A DNA stretch of 64,000 nt from Vespula vulgaris (lineage: Eukaryota > Arthropoda > Insecta > Hymenoptera > Vespidae). The DNA is taken from the NCBI RefSeq assembly GCF_905475345.1, contig NC_066589.1, forward strand, positions 5,702,001 to 5,766,000. The letters are read 5' to 3'. The position numbers and the translations under genes were made by a program. The notes under the pieces were generated by a model. It was not told the origin of the DNA and searched no databases. It was given only the letters and a program-made list of their open reading frames with translations. Position 1 is the stretch's first letter. Each line of letters begins with the position of its first letter. Shown piece after piece: positions 13,502 to 24,248 of this stretch.

Positions 13502-15018
13502 CGTGCGTGTGTGTGTGTGTGTATACACATACGAGCGAATAAATAGGGTACATGTAAACAAATTATGCAAAGCTAACGATCCTTCGATATGAATTATACT
13601 AATGATATGTACATACATGCAATATACCTGTTTGAGCGACGATCGTTGATCCTTGTTTGAGTAATGCACTATAGACGAACCATATGCAAGATGGTAAATT
13701 ATAATTTTCTCCTTCCGTACCTTTCCAAAGTTTCAACCTACGTCGAAAAAATTCTCATTTATTTTTTAATAAATTATTCTCTCGTATATGTATACTTCGA
13801 GATCGAATGTTTTATTACTAGACAATAATATTGACAATGTTTTAGTACAAATAGAGAATGCATGAAAAAATTTACCAAGTATATATATGCTAATTATTGC
13901 TTCTAATGAAATAATAGAGTGCTAACAAAATTGAAATTTTATATTTCTCTACGAACCTAATTAAAGAAAATAAATAAATTGTCGGTCCTACGACTATAAC
14001 GGCTGTAAGAACGCAAAACCAAACGGTATTGTCGAATGGTGCCAGAAGACCAGAACCAGTTGCAGATTCTTCTGGTCTTTTCATTATAGCCGTTAATTCG
14101 AGCATGTCCAATGTTGTACTGAATAAACAATAATTGTTGAGATCTTCTAATATAGGCACGAACGCAGCGATCATGTCTATTTTCTGATAAAAGAAAAATA
14201 ATTTCGTAATTGACAATAATATTAATTATTTCTTTATTTATTTATTTTTTCCGCGATGAGAAAAGAAAGAATTTGTACCTTTTCATATAACATGCTCACA
14301 ATTCCTTTATGCTCGTTTCCGAGTATTTGTTCTTTCGGTGGTACAACAGTGTACGTGAAATTTAATTTATCGCTCAAAAGATCGAGAATATAAAATGCAT
14401 ACCCTGTTCCTTTCCATTGACCATTTTCTTGAATTATTCCAGAAAACGGCATATCCTGGATGCATAATTTATATTTCGATTATATTATTTTTTATATAAA
14501 ATTAAACGAAAAGCAACGATCGTTAAATATATTTGTAAGAGGATTCTATAGGATTCTAATATATTATAATATGTAATTTTATCAAGTGAAAATATCATGT
14601 TAATAAAACTTACGTCCCACGAAGAAACTTTTAAAACCGAAGGAATTGCCATCTTTTTGTTATTTTCAGAATTCAGCTTGTCTAAAAGCGAATTAACATT
14701 TTTTTATTTTTTTCTTTTTTTTTTCTTTCATCGTTAACGACTCAGACGAAAAAATGAATGAAAAATTATGTGATTTAATTCGTAGGTGATAGCATTAAAA
14801 GTAAAAATATTGTGACGTTATAAAAATATTATTTAGCGTTAATATATACATATGTATATACGTATATATATTTATTAATTTTTTTTTTAGAAAAAAATAC
14901 CTTGCTTCGTTGTTTCTGACGATTGTCCGATGGGAAAAGAATTCAGGATAATTATGATAAATAAAAAACAATGAAAATTAGTCATTTTAGCACTTGATGA
15001 AACTACATTGTTCCGCAT
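11752..15018 (-). CDS. Ir76b: Ionotropic receptor (iGluR-related chemosensory channel), IR76b-like
   Basis: Minus-strand exons, 5' to 3': 15018-14901, 14681-14614, 14455-14279, 14183-13957, 13737-13628, 13380-13187, 13075-12970, 12883-12694, 12289-11752. They total 1728 nt and give 575 aa, with all phases matching. A hydrophobic signal peptide (about residues 12-32, FHCFLFIIIILNSFPIG) is followed by a short ligand-binding S1 half (SSWDDMPFSGIIQ). Then come TM1 (about 170-193, VWFCVLTAVIVVGPTIYLF), a pore helix (LLKQGST, about 223-229), TM2 carrying SFYTANLTAFLT, the S2 half, and TM3 (about 437-460). There is no amino-terminal ATD domain. The short N-terminus and pore sequence fit IR76b, a co-receptor for amine, salt and amino-acid sensing; IR93a or IR68a are less likely alternatives. 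Two donors are the weak GTTCGT type. Family call is firm; the subtype is about two in three. Confidence 0.93.
12486..12512. repeat. poly(T) tract in a receptor intron
   Basis: Homopolymer of about 27 T within intron 12290-12693. It is poly(A) on the gene's own (minus) strand, so it is not a polypyrimidine tract for splicing. Confidence 0.9.
13422..13522. repeat. Compound (CT)n(TA)n(GT)n microsatellite in a receptor intron
   Basis: CT units (13422-13452) run into TA units (13453-13494) and then GT units (about 13500-13522). All lie within the intron between receptor exons 13628-13737 and 13187-13380. Confidence 0.93.
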
Positions 15019-15560
15019 GTGTTCTGTTCAAGCTTGAGACTTGAAATAGATTTTTGTTTAGAAATAATGTGATATGATGTTACCAAGCACTCGAAAGAAT
15101 CGATCCTTATGACTTTTCATACGTTAGAGCTAAACATAGGACATAGTAACACCTTGCTTATGAGTGTGAGTATATGTCCTACGTCACGCAATGGTAAACG
15201 TATTAAAAATGATGATCCTTATTATCTGTCGACCAAGCCTTTTCAAGGACATTTCTACGATACCTGATAACATTAATGTTGATTTCACCGAGAATTGACT
15301 TGTATAAAAATGATACATAATTCGATATACTTTATTTATATATTTTTTCAGATCACCATTAACTTTTTTAAATATAAAATTTATCTAATCACAATCTATC
15401 TTTGAAAGGAATATATATAGAAAAAGGAACAAACGATTATTATAGCTGAATAATAGATTGTTTTTTTGTGAACAAATATTATATAATTCATTTGTCTCAT
15501 AATAAAAAATTCTTACCGCGATTATTTAATTTGAATATATCAATGAAATCAGTAGATCTT

Positions 15561-15590
15561 TAAAGTACTTTAACGTACTTTAAAGTACTT
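15561..15590. repeat. Three-copy 10-bp tandem repeat with GTACTT core
   Basis: Three units (taaagtactt, taacgtactt, taaagtactt) follow each other exactly. Each contains a GTAC palindrome core. They lie in the shared upstream region of the receptor and EB1. Confidence 0.85.
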
Positions 15591-16000
15591 ACCCGAAGGC
15601 TATTTGTTTTAATAATACAATAAAGCTTTAATTTGTAGGTAATTTAAAAAATATTTTTTATTATATAAATGCATATTATATAAAAATGCAAAAGATATTG
15701 TTTTTATAATATTATAATTGATTATAAGGTCAGCGTGCATGCATATTGCATTATATCCATTTAGTAGTAGTTTAATAATTGACCTACAGATGTCGTATTT
15801 TTAGAACAACGTTATGGCGCATACGTAATGAATGATAACTTTTAATCTGCAGAAGTTTATGTGAAAATATTGCTACTTCGTGACTAGTAAAATATTTTTA
15901 CAACATGTTTGATAAACAATTTGAAAGAATGATTTCAAGTTTTGAACGTAGTTCGTGTTATAAAAATTAGTTTCATGAGAAGACTCTTTAAGGGAGCGCC

Positions 16001-16210
16001 TCAAGATTTACTTTTTGAACGTGCTTGACGACGGTTACGAGTAAAAGCAAGGATTTGATTGGATGAGAAGTACCGACGTTCTCCTTTGTTCGTTCTTTTA
16101 TTTTTTTGACAGAAACTACAAATTTTTGTTGGCGTATGTTTCATGAGGTTTTCTACAACTTCTGGTATAAGGTTATCGAATATCCATTTGAGTACGATCA
16201 AAATGTACAA
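16001..16210 (-). CDS. Doubtful small open frame, 69 aa
   Basis: The frame starts MYILIVLKWIF and ends in a basic tail (RRQARSKSKS), with an isolated Cys pair (CSFC) in the middle. I recognise no family. Composition is less repetitive than neighbouring chance frames, and it lies in the EB1/receptor intergenic region. It could be a short peptide gene, an upstream exon or chance. Listed only for completeness. Confidence 0.15.
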   Translation of the reverse strand: MYILIVLKWIFDNLIPEVVENLMKHTPTKICSFCQKNKRTNKGERRYFSSNQILAFTRNRRQARSKSKS

Positions 16211-16339
16211 GGAACACCTTTTCTTCTTTTTATAAGCCCCAAGTCCTAAATTTATTTCAATAAGGATAATTCATTGGATGGTTCTTTCTAGAGAAACCGT
16301 TAGAAGAATCCGTTGTGTTTCCGTTTGAACGATCTAGTG

Positions 16340-16399
16340 CACATTTGTCGTCTAAGTGCGCGAACCACTCCCGGCTGGTATTAACGTGTTACTATCGCG
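16340..16399 (+). other. Probable 5' UTR exon of EB1 (donor at 16400)
   Basis: A GC-richer segment ends in a near-consensus donor (gcg|gtaagtta, cut after 16399). No coding frame continues through it, and the next EB1 acceptor (ctacag) ends at 16815, ten bases before the ATG. The upstream boundary is a guess. Confidence 0.5.
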
Positions 16400-16825
16400 G
16401 TAAGTTATTCCATCGTGTTAATTAGATTTTACAAAGATTTTTTATGCTTGAATGTATTCTGTGTCGAATAAGCGGCAAAGTGATGTATTTCGAAAAGGAA
16501 ATTTGCTGCTTGACATCCGTAGCACGTTGATAAGAAATATGTCGACCGCAAGTGTTTTATAGGACTGGAATGTCGTTATCTAAATTTTTCTTTTTTTTTT
16601 TTTTTAGCACAAGCCTAATAAATTTTTCTTTTTTCTTTCTTTTCTACTTTGTTGAAAGGAAATATCTGCAAAGAATATACGTAGATATTATTAATTTGTA
16701 TGCACATGTGACCTACTTTCACATATTCAATATGATTAATGTTCTATTTTATGTATGTGTATAAGCTTAGTATATCATACTGTTATTGTATTTTATTATT
16801 GGTACGTGTCTACAGAGATAACAAA

Positions 16826-19800
16826 ATGGCTGTTAATGTGTATGCAACAAATGTGACCACCGATAATCTAAGTCGTCATGACATGTTGGCATGGGTTAAC
16901 GATTGCCTGCAATCATCGTTTACCAAGATTGAAGAATTATGTACAGGAGCTGTTTACTGTCAATTCATGGATATGCTCTTTCCTGGAAGTGTACCTTTGA
17001 AGAGGGTAAAATTCAGAACTAATCTTGAACATGAATATATACAAAATTTCAAAATTCTTCAAGGTGGTTTCAAAAAAATGAGCGTTGATAAGGTGAGTTA
17101 TCAATCTGTCTTTTATCTTTTTCTACGGATAAATTAGGTATATCAAATGAGAAAAAAATAGGACAGTTAAGATTTATATGTAACAATTATAATTAAAAGA
17201 ATAGTATTCTTAGAACAAGAAGGTTTATACAAAGAAATAATCACAAGAAATTACTTTTTAAGACTTTTAAGGGCATAGGATTAATCTTATCATTGACCAA
17301 AGACATGATCATTTAGTTAATGGAATGTATATGAAGAACACTAAAAGTTATTTATAGAATAAGAAAGAGGAAGTATATATAATACTTGTATTTTGTAAAG
17401 TAAAAAATCAACCCCTGAATAAATATTTCCATCGTATGATGATTTAGTTTGCTTAGAAGTTCAATAAAATTATGATGGGGATGGTTCAGGTTATACCAGT
17501 GGACAAGCTGATAAAGGGACGCTTTCAAGATAATTTTGAATTTCTTCAATGGTTCAAGAAATTCTTTGATGCAAATTATGATGGTCGTGAGTACGATGCC
17601 TATGAAGCTCGTGGTTGTATACCGCTAGGTTCTGGTGTCGATGGAACTCATAATTTATCAAATCCCCAATTGGTACCTCTACCTCCTCAGTCGAAGCAAC
17701 CACAAATGCAACAAAAACATACACAACAGCGTAATATATCTTCAAGGCAACAGCAGGGTATATTAATAGTTTCATCACAATGTTGCCTTTTATATAGATC
17801 ATTGCACGATCACTAATTTACTGTAAATTGTCACTTTATTAGAATTGTATACACATCTCAGATATTTAGGTAGAATGCAAAGCATAAATATACAAAATAT
17901 AAAAATATGCAAAATTCATTTATCATGCTGCTTTTAAAGTTAGCTCAAAATTTACTATGTAAATTATGCTGCTATAGTATATATAGGGGTAGAATTTCTG
18001 CTTTGCTTATACATATTTGGTCGTTTATAATTCCATAAACAAATGCACAACAATGCCTGTTAAAATGTACTATTCACTATGGCACTTGGTCCTATATTTT
18101 AATACTTCCAATTCATTATATGAAATATTGTTTATAAAAAGGTAAACTATGCATGCCTTAAACAAATGTTATGTTAGAAAAATTACTATTATTAAATGTA
18201 AATTACATTAAATTGTAATTGTATGATGGTACCAGAAGGATTTCAAGGCTGTTATTTTTAACAGTCTATAAATACTTCTAAGTAGGGGGCAACTGTTTGT
18301 ATTAGGAGACATCAAAAGACCAAAATAATACACATCATTTACTCTATAAAGAATATAGTATGTGATACTAAGTATTAAATAATATGAAATACACATTTTC
18401 ATTAGAAAAGAAATATTATTTTTACTTATAATAAAAGAATGGTGCCAAGATTTATCAAATTGGAGCTGAGGAACATTTAAATATTATTTTTCTCAGTATA
18501 TGTAAATAATTACAATTGAGTAGGTTTATTTAAAATAATTAACATGCAAATATAAATATATTTTTAATGTATAAATTTTATTTAAGTTATTTATAAATTA
18601 TTTTATATATTATTTATGAAGATTTTCAAATAATCATTACAGAATTTAATTAAATATAATTTTTCAAAGTCTATTGAAATAATAGAAAGAATAACATTAT
18701 TTTACTATATGGCACTTTTAATTCTATAGAATACATTTTTTGTTATTTTTTATTTTGTTCCATTTGTCTTCTACCAATTATTTGCAGATAGTACCAATTG
18801 ACAAGCTGGTGAAAGGCAGGTTCCAAGACAACTTTGAATTTTTACAATGGTTCAAGAAGTTTTTTGATGCAAATTACTCAGGAGCAGAATCCTATGATGC
18901 ACTTGCTATGCGAGGAGGTGAAGCTATGGGTAGTGGTGGGAATACTGCACCACGTGGCTCAAATGTGAAACGTCCTACACCACGTGATGTAAACTCAGCT
19001 AAAACTACCATTCGTACTGGTATATTATAAAAATTTTTCATTATAAAGACAAATTTTTTAATTTAATAACTGCATATAATACAAGCATTATTAAGTAATA
19101 GCAAACATGATAATTAAAAAAAGGTTAGAGTTATCATTAATATTTGTTTATTAATTTAGTACGAATTTCTAATACTTATGTTATATTTAGAAGCAATCTT
19201 GTTTTTCAGAAACATATTTTAGTTAAGATATATTATAATTGACATGATTTATTTTATTGATAACTATATATTTATTTCAGTAATTTCATCTAAAGATAAT
19301 TTTTAATTTATGAACATACAATATTAAATATTTTAGTTTTACTTACATGATGTGATGCTGGTCTATTATGTCTTATAATGCAAATTTAAATTTCCCCATA
19401 GGTGATGGAACTCAGTCTGTACAGGCACCTATTATGAAGCCTTTGAATAAACCTAGTAATTATTTTTTTTATTATTTTTATTTATTTTTGCAATGGTATT
19501 TAGTAAATACTAAGGAAATAGTTTAGTGTCTTTAATATTCTTTAACAAAATTTTTAGTACAAGGTAAAGAACAGTATTGTGTAGAATTAATAATTAATGA
19601 AAATTGTTTAAAGTTTAATCCAAAATATTTTAACTAAAAAAGATGCATTTTTCACAATTTTTAGAAGACACGAAGACTGATAAAAGCTTTTAGCTTTTCT
19701 AATTGAATCAATGAAAAAATTGTATTGGAATTTTTGTATATAACTAATTGTGTTTATTATGTACATTATTGCATGTATTGCTATGTTTATTGTATGGCTA

Positions 19801-21137
19801 TATTTCTTGCATGTGCATGTGTATATATGGTAAACAACTAATGTTTGTAATTTTAATTAATATTTCACAATTAATATATTTTGTTAATAATTAATTTTAG
19901 TGTGTATATTGTGTTAGTTTAATAAACTATATAAAAAATTTTTTTAATAAATAATTGTTAATCTTAAAAATTTTTTAATTTAGTGAATAAAGCTCAACCA
20001 TTCCGCCCTCAACAAAAGACCGGAGTAGCAAATCGTGGAGATTCCGAAAAAGTTGAAGAGCTCAGTGCACAGGTTCGGAAATTTATTAACATTTTTATTA
20101 ACTTTTATTCTTTATCTTGTAATGTAGAAATAAAATTATTTTATAATATTTTTTATTCATAGGTTGTGGAGCTTAAAATGTCGATCGATGGTTTAGAAAA
20201 AGAAAGAGATTTCTACTTTGGAAAATTACGTGACATAGAAGTAATATGTCAAGATTGTGAGAATGGTGATCCACCTCCTATTATACAAAAAATATTAGAC
20301 GTTCTTTATGCAACAGAGGTAAATTGAAATTTTAATTTTTACATTTATCCAATATTTAAAAAAAAGAATTATATATAAAAATATTAAATTCCACGAAATG
20401 ATAATAATCAAATTATTAATTTACCTGTTTATGTAAAATCTATGATTATGATGGAATTTCAAACATAACTGTGACGAAAATTACTTTTATAAATTAATTT
20501 TATATAAAGATTTGTTTTTCTACTAAAATTATTTCAGGGTTATGAAAATGATGAAGGAGAAAGCAAACAGACATAGTAACATTTTTTATTTATTTTTAAT
20601 AGAAGCTCATTCTCTTAATGAAGACAATATTGTAAAATTATAGATTTTCTTAATGAAGGTAATGTCAAAAATTTCTAGGTCTTATTCAGTCCATGTTCTT
20701 TTGTTTTGTTGAGACTCTGTGATCGTAATTAAAATTCATTGTATTGATTGTATTGGAATGAGTATTTTAATATTCAATTAAAAAAGGGATACTAAATAAA
20801 ATGTATTGTAGGAATTGTTTAATTGTTTCACTAAAAGCTATATATTATTGGATAATATTATCTATATACTTTACTTTTGAAAATAGCAATTAGTTTTCAA
20901 ATTGATCAAGTGATTTATGTTTTTAGTATTCTCATTTCAAACAAATTAAATAACGTCCTATCCTATATAGTAGTAATAGAAAAGACAATTTAACAGATTA
21001 CTGTATATGTTTGTAACAAAGAGTGAATCATTAATTCTGTATTTAGAAGTTGTTTAATTTTTTTCTAGGATGGATTTGCACCGCCGGAAGAATTAGAGGG
21101 AGATGGGTTGGCCCCTGACGACGAGGAAGAGTATTAA
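16826..21137 (+). CDS. Eb1: Microtubule plus-end-tracking protein EB1 (MAPRE family), multiple isoforms
   Basis: Coding exons: 16826-17092; alternative 17490-17757 or 18788-19019; optional 19402-19455; 19984-20072; 20163-20318; then last exon 20538-20576 or 21069-21137. With the second alternative, no cassette and the distal tail, the protein is 270 aa, the usual EB1 length. Exon 1 holds the first part of the calponin-homology domain that grips growing microtubule ends (HDMLAWVNDCL, GAVYCQFMDMLFPG, VKFRTNLEHEYIQNFKILQ). The alternative exons finish it (GRFQDNFEFLQWFKKFFDAN). Exon 20163-20318 is the dimeric coiled coil and EB-homology region (ERDFYFGKLRDIEVICQ). The distal tail ends DDEEEY, the motif that binds CAP-Gly proteins. 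The start ATG follows an acceptor by ten bases and matches the conserved N-terminus MAVNVYATNVT. Confidence 0.97.
17490..17757 (+). CDS. Eb1: EB1 alternative exon 2a
   Basis: 268 nt, entering in phase 0 and leaving in phase 1. It encodes VIPVDKLIKGRFQDNFEFLQ followed by WFKKFFDANYDG and a linker that is Gln-rich (residues like QSKQPQMQQKHTQQ). The acceptor (gatggggatggttcag) has almost no pyrimidine tract, which suggests regulated use. The donor is GTATAT. Confidence 0.88.
18788..19019 (+). CDS. Eb1: EB1 alternative exon 2b
   Basis: 232 nt, same phases as exon 2a (0 in, 1 out). It encodes IVPIDKLVKGRFQDNFEFLQ followed by WFKKFFDANYSG and a Ser/Gly/Thr-rich linker (GSGGNTAPRGSNVKRPTPRD), closer to the standard EB1 linker. 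Its acceptor has a good pyrimidine tract (cttctaccaattatttgcag). Probably the default exon. Confidence 0.93.
19402..19455 (+). CDS. Eb1: EB1 54-nt cassette exon
   Basis: The acceptor ccccatag and donor A|GTAATT bound exactly 18 codons in phase 1-1. It encodes approximately GDGTQSVQAPIMKPLNKP in the linker, and its loss leaves the frame intact. The linker position suggests tuning of spacing or phosphorylation rather than of the folded domains. Confidence 0.75.
20538..20576 (+). CDS. Eb1: EB1 proximal last exon (tail without EEY)
   Basis: After the acceptor atttcag the frame reads GYENDEGESKQT and stops at 20574-20576. The tail is acidic but lacks the C-terminal EEY. An AATAAA at 20795-20800 could polyadenylate it, which supports a true alternative last exon. 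Confidence 0.75.
   Translation, partial: GYENDEGESKQT
20795..20800 (+). terminator. Candidate polyadenylation signal for the short-tail EB1 isoform
   Basis: Exact AATAAA about 220 nt after the proximal stop and about 270 nt before the distal last-exon acceptor. Confidence 0.5.
21069..21137 (+). CDS. Eb1: EB1 distal last exon (EEY tail)
   Basis: After the acceptor ttttctag the frame reads DGFAPPEELEGDGL, then APDDEEEY and TAA. The terminal tyrosine motif is the conserved EB1 ligand for CAP-Gly domains (CLIP, p150Glued). Confidence 0.9.
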   Translation, partial: DGFAPPEELEGDGLAPDDEEEY

Positions 21138-21407
21138 CATTTTTTTACTATCATAAAAACAAGGACACAGTAAATCATCCAAGTGCATCTCCTGTTTATT
21201 ATATCTGCGAGCCAGTACCAGTACTCCTTGCATAATTAATAATAAGTCACTCTGTATAGTTGTTCAATCATTTGTGCGTAAGTTTTGTTGCTAATGTTCA
21301 CGAAACTCATAAGGATTCGCACGAGATTAGGCCCCGACACTTCTATAGTGCACTCGAGTACTTGTACTTTTCGTGTTTTTTCTTTTTCTTTCTTATATAC
21401 TTGCAGT

Positions 21408-21554
21408 ATTTTTTTCCTCCTTAATCACTAATAACACATATAAAAGACTTATTGTATTGTTATATAACTTACTACTAATTGTTGTTTCCTCCATAACAAC
21501 ATTAATCATGTTTATAAAAAATTATGGGAAGTGGTGATTAAGAAGGAAAAAAAT
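21408..21554. repeat. Inverted repeat, 21-nt arms, in the EB1 3' region
   Basis: Arms 21408-21428 and 21534-21554 are reverse complements except for one base. The arm core is cctccttaatcac against gtgattaagaagg, with a loop of about 105 nt. The transcript could fold into a stem in the EB1 3' UTR. Confidence 0.8.
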
Positions 21555-22420
21555 AGTCAGTAGTAAATTATATAATATATAGTAAGTATTCTTCATTATG
21601 TAACGGCTGCCATTTTTGGATTTACCATATTAATCATATTTTATATAGAATCAAAAGAAATTTCCGAATATTAATATTTCACAAAGTAGCCTTTTTTATG
21701 CAATTTTTATGCAACGAGCATGTCAATCGTTCATTTTTTTTCGTAAAGTGCAAAGAACGTTTCTGTTTATAGTTGCACTATACCTGTGTCGATAAGCGTC
21801 GAAGCTTCTATTTCTTAATATTTTGTTTTATGAAATGTCTATATTTTTAGAATATCATGTTAATCCACAGTTAAATGTTAATAATGTCACTCGAGGCATC
21901 CCTTCGTGTGCAATTCAAATGAAGATTGCAGACCATTCTTTGATGTGAGATAGTGCTCTACGCCAATTATACCGATGTTGATTTTAATTTTTGTAATATA
22001 ACTGGAATGTATGTAAGAAAGTTTTAGTATTTGTGGTACAAGACTAAAAAGAAAAAAAAAAATATATCCTCGTGATTCTTTCGTCATTAACGATGCGATG
22101 GCACAATATGCATAGTTAAAAAGTTAGATGAAAGAAAACGAATTTCAAACAAAAGAAACGAAAATGTAGAATTAGTCGCAAGTTTTTTAAACCTTCGTTA
22201 TCATATTCTCTATAATCACGTAAAAGTTTCTACATATTATTAAATTTATTTTATAACTTCTTATTATATACTTTTATTAATAATATTTGATATCGTACGT
22301 TCTGAAAATACTTGAACTGTCCTCTTAGATGATTTTTTTTTCGATTCTCTAAGTCAGATTAATAGGGCAAACATGTGTTACGCGATCTCACGTTGGACAA
22401 TATACTATATTCGTCTTGAT

Positions 22421-22427
22421 GATAATG

Positions 22428-22463
<36 letters not shown>

Positions 22464-22482
22464 CATAATAATAATAATAATA
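22421..22482. repeat. (AAT)n microsatellite
   Basis: About 18 AAT units with one interruption (acac). Confidence 0.93.
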
Positions 22483-24248
22483 GAAAAATTCGCTAAACGC
22501 TTCTGGTGTCAAATCTTCGTCTATCAATACTAATCGATCGTGAGAGATATGGGTTTGGATAACTCATCTATGTTCGAATTAACGTATATCATATCTTGTT
22601 GGAGCGAAGCATGCTCGAAAAAGTGAATTTTCCATTATCAATGCTAAATGAAATCTCATCGAATTTTTATTGCGCGCGAAACAGTTTTGAATGTTACAAT
22701 GAATGCATCATTTTTTTGAATGCTATGAAATAACTATATAAAAAGAAAAAAGAGAAAAAAAAAATTAACACGATACAGTGTTCTTTCGTAAGGAGAAATT
22801 TGTGAAATTGTGTGGCAAGAGATATTAAGAAGTGGAAGATATAAAAAAGTGTGTGAAAGGATTTTAAGCATGGAAGATTACTTAAACGCGTGTATGATGG
22901 TATGTATCGTGTACGTGTGTTCTTGCAAATTTAAAATTCAATCTTTAAAGGATTGAGAGAAAAGGAGAAGAGATTCCTCGTAAAACATTTTAAACACCAA
23001 TGATTTTCAAACGATAATCTTACAAAAAAAAAGGAAACAAAAGAAATGTCTCGCCGATATCGTCGAATTATAATTAAGCTCTATACGTACGACTTGCTCT
23101 ATATAATTATTTTTTATTGATAAAAGATATATAGTTTTTCTCGGCTTGCGCCTTATTCGTTCGTATATGTATATGGGTGTACAACGTTAGATAACACGGT
23201 TGTGCTTCGAAATTGCATTCAACGATGATGTAATAAACGTTAAATAAAATCAACATGGGCGCTGTTACACGTAATTTGTTTGCAATTTTTCTATTGAAAA
23301 AAAAATGAACAAAAAAAAAAAGAAAAAATTGTGCTTTATCGTATTGCTATTGATAAAGAAAGAGTTGCTTTACAATATACGAAGCTCGATGATGTATCGA
23401 TACTATCATTTTAAATATACGAAGTACATATCTATCTTTGCACGTTAAAAATATTAACAAATATAATTAATTAGGATTGCACTTATGACTTTGTACGTTT
23501 CATTTGAAGAAAAAAGAAAAAAAAAAGAGAAAGAAAGATCTTTATCATATAATATGAACGTGTGAAAAATATTTTTAATAGAACATTTAGAATAATGTTA
23601 AATTTACGTGATAATTAATAACACGACTGTATACCGCGAGGTATTTATCAATTCTTATTAATTTCATAATTTCTAAGCTCTCAAATTTAAGATATATATA
23701 TATTTTTTTTTTGCGAGGATTGTTCAAGTTTCTAGGATTCTAGTCCGTTTAACGAGATTATCCTTATCTTCCTTGATTTAAGAGAATCATTTTCAATGAC
23801 TGATTTGTTATCTTTTACTTTTTATTACTAATAGATAGATACGCATAATTTAAGGAGATTAAACGAATCGATCTTCACATTATGTAGACGATACATTAAG
23901 AAATAAATGACTCGTAAGAAATAAACGAATAAGTGACACAATTTTTGTGAACCTCATATGGATATGTAAAAGATGTAAGTAAAAATGTGCTATTTAAATA
24001 TCGCGGTAGAACGATGATCGATTGTTCACAATTCGATAAGTATCGATAGACGATTGCAACGCCATCGATCTTCAAACTAATTCAACGACATTGCTACAGA
24101 CAGCAATACTGAATTCTTACAAAGAAGAAATGGCTTTTTAAAAATTATTAATAAAAATAAAAAAAGAACAATCTTTTCGGTAACATAATCAAATTAAATC
24201 AAGTGTGATGTAATCTTAAAATTGACAAAGGTATAAATTCAGAACGCG

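Larger units (their letters stand above)
15019..16339. promoter_or_regulatory. Divergent intergenic region between the receptor and EB1 genes
   Basis: About 1.3 kb separates two head-to-head genes, so it must hold both promoters. It is AT-rich on the receptor side and less so toward EB1 (16280-16400). A three-copy 10-bp repeat occurs at 15561-15590. One minus-strand open frame (16001-16210) is noted separately. No TATA box can be assigned with confidence. Confidence 0.5.
21138..24248 (+). other. EB1 3' UTR followed by intergenic DNA
   Basis: No coding exon is supported across about 3.1 kb. The first part is presumably the distal EB1 3' UTR; its end is not visible. Contents: a 21-nt inverted repeat (21408-21554), an (AAT)n tract (22421-22482), and short poly(A/T) runs. 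The promoter of the next gene should lie near 24000-24248, but no TATA box is clear. Confidence 0.5.
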
